Source: Bacteroidaceae bacterium (GTDB lineage: Bacteria; Bacteroidota; Bacteroidia; Bacteroidales; Barnesiellaceae_A). From it: a stretch of 48,390 bases of DNA. This document shows, piece after piece, positions 43,803-48,390 of this stretch. The notes beneath the pieces were generated by a model. The model searched no databases and had not been told where the DNA came from. It saw only the letters and a list, made by a program, of their open reading frames with translations. A program made the position numbers and the translations under genes. Position 1 is the first letter of the stretch. Each line of letters starts with the position of its first letter. Location of the stretch: the NCBI GenBank assembly GCA_017532725.1, contig JAFXIZ010000035.1, forward strand, positions 1-48,390, given 5' to 3'.

Positions 43803-45020
43803 TTATCGCAGCATACTGCTCACTCTCTTAACTGCTGCCACGAAAGCATCTATCTCCTCGCGAGTGTTGTACACGGCAAAAGAGGCTCGCACAGTACCTT
43901 CTACGCCCAATGCGTGCATAAGTGGCTGTGCGCAATGGTGTCCGGTGCGTACTGCCACCCCCAGTTTATCGAGTAGCATACCCATATCGTAGTGGTGTAT
44001 GTTGCCTACAAGGAACGATATAACGGGGGTCTTGTGTGGGGCTGTACCCAATATTCGCAAGTCCTCTATCTCGCCAAGTCGGGCTGTTGCATAGTGTAAC
44101 AACTCCTCTTCATAGGCTTGCATAGCCTCAAATCCTGTTGCCTCTATCCAATCTATGGCTGTTGCGAAGGCTGCACTGCCCACATAATCGGGTGTACCGG
44201 CCTCAAACTTATATGGCAACTCGTTGAAAGTCGTGCGCTCAAATGATACTTGGGCTATCATCTCGCCACCACCTTGGTAGGGGGGTATGGCATCGAGCCA
44301 CTTCTCTTTTCCATACAGCACTCCTATACCGGTAGGACCATATACCTTGTGCGCCGAGAATACGTAGAAATCGACATCGAGTTCCTGCACATCGACCTTT
44401 GTATGAGGTATGCCCTGTGCACCATCTACCAGCACAGGTACGTCGTGGCTATGCGCATACGCGATAATATCCTTAATGGGATTTATTGTACCCAACACAT
44501 TCGATGCGTGCATAACGCTCACCAATCGGGTACGCTCATTGAACAGGCTGCGAAATGCCTCCATATCCAACTCGCCTCGCTCGTTGATAGGCACGACGCG
44601 CAACTTGATATCCTTACGGCTCTGCAACAACTGCCAAGGCACTATATTGGAGTGATGCTCCATAACTGTGAGTATCACCTCATCTCCATCGTGCAGAAAA
44701 GCCTCGCCAAATGAGTGTGCCACAAGGTTGATTGCCTCGGTTGTGCCTCGCGTGAATATTATCTCGTGGCTGTGTTGTGCATTGATAAATCGTTGCACTC
44801 GCTTACGGGCATTTTCGTGCGCCTCGGTAGCCTCTTGGCTCAAGGTATGCACGCCACGATGCACGTTGGCATTGACGCGATAGTAACTGTCGGTTATGCG
44901 CTCTATCACACATTGTGGATGTTGCGATGTGGCAGCATTATCAAGATATATAAGTGGCTTGCCATATATTTCACGACTCAATATGGGGAATTGGGCTCGA
45001 ATAGAGGCTATATCCAACAT
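43803..45020 (-). CDS. sufS: Cysteine desulfurase SufS
   Basis: PLP-dependent enzyme taking sulfur from cysteine for Fe-S cluster assembly. 405 residues from the ATG; a longer GTG start would overlap sufD. Landmarks: YLDNAATSQHP, TRGTTEAINLVA, HHSNIVPWQ, PLP Lys225 in FSAHKVYGPTGIG, and persulfide Cys363 in RTGHHCAQPLM, which marks the SufS (group II) type with its short loop. The start lies 4 nt after the sufD stop, so translation is probably coupled. Confidence 0.97.
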   Translation of the reverse strand: MLDIASIRAQFPILSREIYGKPLIYLDNAATSQHPQCVIERITDSYYRVNANVHRGVHTLSQEATEAHENARKRVQRFINAQHSHEIIFTRGTTEAINLVAHSFGEAFLHDGDEVILTVMEHHSNIVPWQLLQSRKDIKLRVVPINERGELDMEAFRSLFNERTRLVSVMHASNVLGTINPIKDIIAYAHSHDVPVLVDGAQGIPHTKVDVQELDVDFYVFSAHKVYGPTGIGVLYGKEKWLDAIPPYQGGGEMIAQVSFERTTFNELPYKFEAGTPDYVGSAAFATAIDWIEATGFEAMQAYEEELLHYATARLGEIEDLRILGTAPHKTPVISFLVGNIHHYDMGMLLDKLGVAVRTGHHCAQPLMHALGVEGTVRASFAVYNTREEIDAFVAAVKRVSSMLR

Positions 45021-45024
45021 AACT

Positions 45025-46377
45025 CTATTGCTTTTGTGTGCGCATTGCACATTGTTGACACTGTGATAATTCTCCTCTGAAGCGTTTCTCGACCAATTGG
45101 CGCAGACGGTCTTTCAAGGCATCCAAGCGCACATTCTCTATCACGTCGCTCATAAAGGCAAACTGCAACAACATACGCGCTTCGCTCTCCGAGATGCCTC
45201 TTGTGCGCATATAGAACAGGGCTTGTTGGTCGAGTTGACCTACCGTTGCACCGTGGCTGCACTTCACATCATCGGCATATATCTCAAGTTGTGGCTTGGT
45301 GTACATATGTGCTGTCGTTGAGGCGCATAAGTTTTTGTTGCTTTGATATGCCTCGGTCTTTTGCGACCCTTCGCGTACCAGAATACGACCGGCAAATGAG
45401 CCTATGGCATTATCGTCCAATACATACTTGAACAACTCATTGCTGTTGCAATGTGCCTTGCTATGGTCGATATGTGTATATACATCCACACGCTTATCGC
45501 CGTCGGCTATGGCCATACCACATAACTGAGCCTCTGCTCCTTCGCCCTCAAGGGCTATGTGGTAATTGTCGCGTGTAGTACCATTGCGCAGGGTTATACC
45601 GTTGACCAATACATTCGAGTCGGCCTCTTGGTGAACGTATGTCGATGATATGCGTTGCACACAAGTGGCATTCTCTTCAAGGCTGTAATAATCTACTACA
45701 GCACCCTTGCCTGCCCATATCTCGGTCACTTGGCTTATGAGTTGTGTTATTCCATCTTCTTCGCTATGGTCACACACGAGCAACTTGGCTTGCGCACCCT
45801 CCTCGGCAACGACAAGAATACGACGGTTGTGCATCATCGATACACCTCCACCTATGATGTTGACAAGTTGTATAGGCTTATCAAGGACTACTCCCTTGGG
45901 GATATACAAGAAGAATCCGTCTTGCGCCAACAGCGTGTTGAGCGCAACGGTCACATCCTTCGACATATCGGCTATCTTGCCATAGCAGCGTGCCACCAAC
46001 TCGGGGTGAGCCTCGGCCATATCGCGCAATGACCCTACCAGCACACCGTCGGGCAACTCCTTATTGCGATTGTTGCGATAGAAGTTATCACCCACCAAAA
46101 AGTATAGTTGTGTCGAGAGGTTGGGCACATCGCAACGGAACGCCTCTTGAGGCTGGGTAGGCAACTCAATACGTGTTATATTCAAGCCATAATCGGGGGC
46201 ATACATAGCCACCAAGTCGGTGTGCTGATAATCCTCGTGCTTGGTTGTAGGCAACTCACACGACTCAATGCAACGCAACGCCTCGGGGCGCAACGCATTA
46301 AGCACACGAGCCGAGTGCTTGTCTATGACCTCGTGATGCTCTTTATAGAGGTCGATATATTGTTGTAATGCTTGCAT
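45025..46377 (-). CDS. sufD: Fe-S assembly scaffold protein SufD
   Basis: A 450-residue SufB/SufD-family protein. It is SufD rather than SufB: it has the long variable N-terminal region and the C-terminal KCSHGATVGQLDQQALFYMR with the conserved His (375), but lacks the SufB Cys-rich scaffold sequences. It partners with SufB and SufC in the SufBC2D complex. The tail ends with a CQQC motif (residues about 440-443). It begins 8 nt after sufC. Confidence 0.94.
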   Translation of the reverse strand: MQALQQYIDLYKEHHEVIDKHSARVLNALRPEALRCIESCELPTTKHEDYQHTDLVAMYAPDYGLNITRIELPTQPQEAFRCDVPNLSTQLYFLVGDNFYRNNRNKELPDGVLVGSLRDMAEAHPELVARCYGKIADMSKDVTVALNTLLAQDGFFLYIPKGVVLDKPIQLVNIIGGGVSMMHNRRILVVAEEGAQAKLLVCDHSEEDGITQLISQVTEIWAGKGAVVDYYSLEENATCVQRISSTYVHQEADSNVLVNGITLRNGTTRDNYHIALEGEGAEAQLCGMAIADGDKRVDVYTHIDHSKAHCNSNELFKYVLDDNAIGSFAGRILVREGSQKTEAYQSNKNLCASTTAHMYTKPQLEIYADDVKCSHGATVGQLDQQALFYMRTRGISESEARMLLQFAFMSDVIENVRLDALKDRLRQLVEKRFRGELSQCQQCAMRTQKQ

Positions 46378-46385
46378 AGTGGTTA

Positions 46386-47141
46386 TTATATTTCACCCAA
46401 CTCCTTTTTTATCCAATCATAGCCCTTCTCCTCAAGTTCGAGTGCCAATTCGGGGCCACCCGACTTAACAATACGCCCTTTGTACAAGACGTGTACATAA
46501 TCGGGGGCTATATAATCGAGCAATCGTTGGTAGTGAGTAATAACAATAGTAGCATTATTCTCGTTCTTCAGTTTGTTCACACCCTCGGCCACAATGCGCA
46601 AGGCATCTATATCAAGGCCACTATCGGTTTCATCAAGAATTGAGAGGCGTGGCTCAAGCATAGCCATTTGGAATATCTCGTTGCGTTTCTTCTCTCCACC
46701 CGAAAAGCCCTCATTGACCGAGCGACTTGCCAACTTGTTGTCCAACTCGACAATGGCGCGTTTCTCACGCATCAACTTTAAGAATTCGGTAGCCGACATT
46801 GGCTCTTCGCCACGATACTTGCGCAACTCGTTGATGGCGGCACGCATAAAGTTGACCATACTTACTCCGGGTATCTCCACCGGATATTGGAAACTGAGGA
46901 ACAAGCCCTCGTGCGAACGGTCTTCGGGCGAAAGTGCCAACAAGTCTTTGCCATAAAACTCCACCGAGCCTTGGGTTACCTCATAGGCCGGGTTTCCGGT
47001 CAACACCGACGAAAGCGTACTCTTACCTGAGCCGTTAGGTCCCATAATGGCGTGAACTTCGCCCGGACGCACCGTAAGGTTGATACCTTTCAATATCTCT
47101 TTGCCATTGATATTGGCGTGAAGGTCTTTTATTTGTAACAT
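46386..47141 (-). CDS. sufC: Fe-S assembly ATPase SufC
   Basis: ABC-type ATPase of the SUF system, 251 residues. Walker A GPNGSGKS (34-41), signature FSGGEKKR (146-153) and Walker B LSILDE (167-172, with the EtDSGLD D-loop) are intact. The typical Q-loop stretch LSFQYPVEIPGV is present. It is the first gene of a sufC-sufD-sufS unit with its own promoter; no sufB lies between it and the promoter, unlike the usual sufB-sufC-sufD-sufS order. Confidence 0.97.
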   Translation of the reverse strand: MLQIKDLHANINGKEILKGINLTVRPGEVHAIMGPNGSGKSTLSSVLTGNPAYEVTQGSVEFYGKDLLALSPEDRSHEGLFLSFQYPVEIPGVSMVNFMRAAINELRKYRGEEPMSATEFLKLMREKRAIVELDNKLASRSVNEGFSGGEKKRNEIFQMAMLEPRLSILDETDSGLDIDALRIVAEGVNKLKNENNATIVITHYQRLLDYIAPDYVHVLYKGRIVKSGGPELALELEEKGYDWIKKELGEI

Positions 47142-47162
47142 ATTGCTATTCTATTTTTATTT

Positions 47163-47213
47163 CTATGTTTTACTAATACTACAACCCATTGCCATACTCA
47201 TCTGTTCGGACAT
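47163..47213 (-). CDS. Possible 16-codon upstream ORF in the sufC leader
   Basis: On the minus strand an ATG at 47213 opens MSEQMSMAMGCSISKT and stops at 47163, 21 nt before the sufC ATG and entirely within the predicted leader. It has no recognisable ribosome-binding site. It may be chance; leader peptides of this size are common by accident. Confidence 0.2.
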   Translation of the reverse strand: MSEQMSMAMGCSISKT

Positions 47214-47237
47214 ATCGGTAGTAGCACAACTATTCGA

Positions 47238-47269
47238 CAAAGATACGCTTTTTCTGCCGCATAGCGCAA
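47238..47269 (-). promoter_or_regulatory. sufCDS promoter (-33 TTG, -7 TATCTTTG)
   Basis: Minus-strand TTG at 47269-47267, 21-nt spacer, TATCTTTG at 47245-47238. The expected leader before sufC is about 90 nt. Its presence shows the operon begins at sufC. Confidence 0.7.
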
Positions 47270-47283
47270 TCTATATGCAAAAA

Positions 47284-47721
47284 TTATACACCACCCACAT
47301 CGCAGAACTTATCCAACATCGTGGCATATTCGCGCCACGCACCGTCGGGTGCTGCACCTATCTTGATGGGCAAGTTGCCAAAACGCTGCAACAAAGGCTC
47401 TATAGCAGCCGAGAAGGCATCGACACTCGATGCATAGAACTGATAACGCACCTGCTGTGCGCCGGTATATATAGCCGTCATCACAGCTGTTTCGCTACGC
47501 TCCAGCGCATCGCATACAATATTCATCATACGCTCTATCACCTCGGCTTCGGTATCGGTGGGCATACCCTTATCATCGCCTACAATCTGCCATTGTACCT
47601 CTACACGCACAGGATACCTATCCGACTGCCGTACAGCATCCATACCCATCCTACCTCGCACAACAACCAATCCCATATTGGTCTCTTCGGCCGAGGCAAA
47701 CCATTCATTCGATAATTGCAT
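47284..47721 (-). CDS. DUF695-like protein
   Basis: A 145-residue protein resembling the DUF695 family: opening EWFASAEETNMGLVVVRGR, MPTDTEAEVIERMMNIVCDA in the middle, a MTAIYTGAQQVRYQFYASSV strand, and a closing AAPDGAWREYATMLDKF. Function unknown; no signal peptide. It is upstream of sufC on the same strand, but the suf promoter separates them. A 7-of-8 -7 box (TTTCTTTG) lies at 47743-47750. Confidence 0.75.
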   Translation of the reverse strand: MQLSNEWFASAEETNMGLVVVRGRMGMDAVRQSDRYPVRVEVQWQIVGDDKGMPTDTEAEVIERMMNIVCDALERSETAVMTAIYTGAQQVRYQFYASSVDAFSAAIEPLLQRFGNLPIKIGAAPDGAWREYATMLDKFCDVGGV

Positions 47722-47804
47722 AGTATAATATTAAACTCTATGCAAAGAAAATCAAAAAGAGCCGCACCTGCAAGCAATAAGAGATAAAAAACAAGCCACC
47801 CCAA

Positions 47805-48302
47805 GCTATAGTTTTCAACTATAGCCTTAAGCTCCATCATCTGCCGTATAGTCCCCGATGTGAGTGGTAATCTTATCAGCCCCTATGTTCCGTAGGAATA
47901 CGAGGGAAGTCCCGTAAGGGAGAGGTGGTGTAAATGTTTAGTGTTTAGATTTTATGGCGTAGAGACGCGACGCTCGCGTCTCCCCCTGCCAACGTAGGCG
48001 AGGGGTAATGAGCATTAGTTAACGTCGGCGACGTAGTGTTGCGAGCCGAAAATCGCCTGTAAGACGGTGGCAGTGTGTTCATACTCCTCAGTCAGCAGGG
48101 CTGACGGCTCCTCTACCTTAGAGGAGCAGAAGCCTACGGCTTTAAATCTGTGTCGGTGGCGTGGGTGGCTCTGTCTGCCCTTTTCTAAACTCTATTCATC
48201 CTCTTTATCCCTCGTGGTAGGATATATGCAAAAAGGGTATATGTTAAATACTTACCATATACCCTTTTCTTGAGGCATACACATTCTGACCTAATGTGTA
48301 TG
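47805..48302. repeat. Hairpin-rich non-coding right end
   Basis: No credible gene lies between 47722 and the window end. This stretch holds a run of short perfect inverted repeats, most with 3-nt loops: 47805-47825 (GCTATAGTT, 9 bp), 47888-47898, 47911-47920, 47962-47982 (GAGACGCGA-cgc, 9 bp), 48022-48034, 48041-48056, 48091-48105 (GTCAGC-agg, 6 bp), 48107-48127 (GCTCCTCTA-cct, 9 bp), 48130-48142, 48231-48268 (AAAAGGGTATATG, 13 bp) and 48276-48302 (CATACACATT, 10 bp). The last 90 bases show nothing I can name. Confidence 0.85.
48017..48040 (-). repeat. Copy 2 of dispersed intergenic repeat
   Basis: Read on the minus strand, CACTACGTCGCCGACGTTAA followed by CTAA matches the outer modules of the repeat at 25890-25940 without its internal hairpin. 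This points to a dispersed, modular intergenic repeat family in this genome. Confidence 0.6.
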
Positions 48303-48390
48303 TTCTGCAGCCTTGACGCTCACGCGGGAAGACTGCTTCGTATTTATGAATAATATTTACTGATTTGTTCTTTCGCCTGTTTTTTACTAA

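Noticed and set aside
47601..47840. 79-codon frame with a membrane-like stretch
   Set aside because: It overlaps the DUF695-like gene by 121 nt and begins inside a hairpin; no conserved motif.
48091..48127. Integron attC-type site
   Set aside because: No integrase, no cassette genes and no core-site consensus; the hairpins are too short.
48067..48273. 68-codon frame across the hairpin run
   Set aside because: Crosses several inverted repeats and has no protein-like composition.

Overview
The window looks like a chromosomal segment of a Bacteroidales bacterium, probably an uncultured host-associated or anaerobic lineage outside classical Bacteroides. Four clues support this. At least fifteen genes sit behind a perfect Bacteroidetes -7 box (TAnnTTTG). 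Shine-Dalgarno sequences are essentially absent. SecD and SecF are fused. Four exported proteins end in type IX secretion (T9SS) C-terminal sorting domains, so the lineage has a T9SS although no machinery gene lies here. I see no rRNA, tRNA, CRISPR array, transposase or phage gene; most of the window is stable core chromosome.

Left part (1-11419). A minus-strand block holds a TPR protein cut by the window edge, dut, asnS, an RluB-like pseudouridine synthase with a giant Asn/Tyr/Gly/Arg-rich N-terminus, and purB. A plus-strand block follows: an OprP-like porin overlapping an inner-membrane nucleoside-recognition (gate) protein, a GHL10 glycoside-hydrolase-like exported protein, and manA.

Centre (11508-25749). 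A GH2 beta-galactosidase lipoprotein lies just downstream of a membrane-anchored TPR/LuxR-type regulator on the minus strand. Divergent from the regulator is an exported T9SS-cargo array: a tandemly duplicated Omp28/thioredoxin-like protein, two paralogous predicted beta-propellers, and a fibronectin/adhesin-like multidomain protein. The intergenic regions here carry inverted and direct repeats. This locus is the best candidate in the window for an undescribed system.

Right part (26048-47721). Mostly housekeeping genes: rpiB/folB; a UshA-like nucleotidase with a HIT protein; a small outer-membrane barrel protein; a dolichyl-phosphate-mannose-synthase-like glycosyltransferase with pyrC; tandem FKBP isomerases; a zinc-ribbon-less sirtuin; an Ig-like lipoprotein - DUF3108 - purN unit; secDF; a Kef/NhaP-type antiporter with Usp domains; an SPFH-tail-like protein; sufCDS without sufB; and a DUF695-like protein.

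The right end (47722-48390) has no credible gene but is packed with short perfect inverted repeats. One of them shares modules with a repeat at 25890-25940. Several start codons were moved downstream because the longer reading frame begins inside a well-formed promoter.
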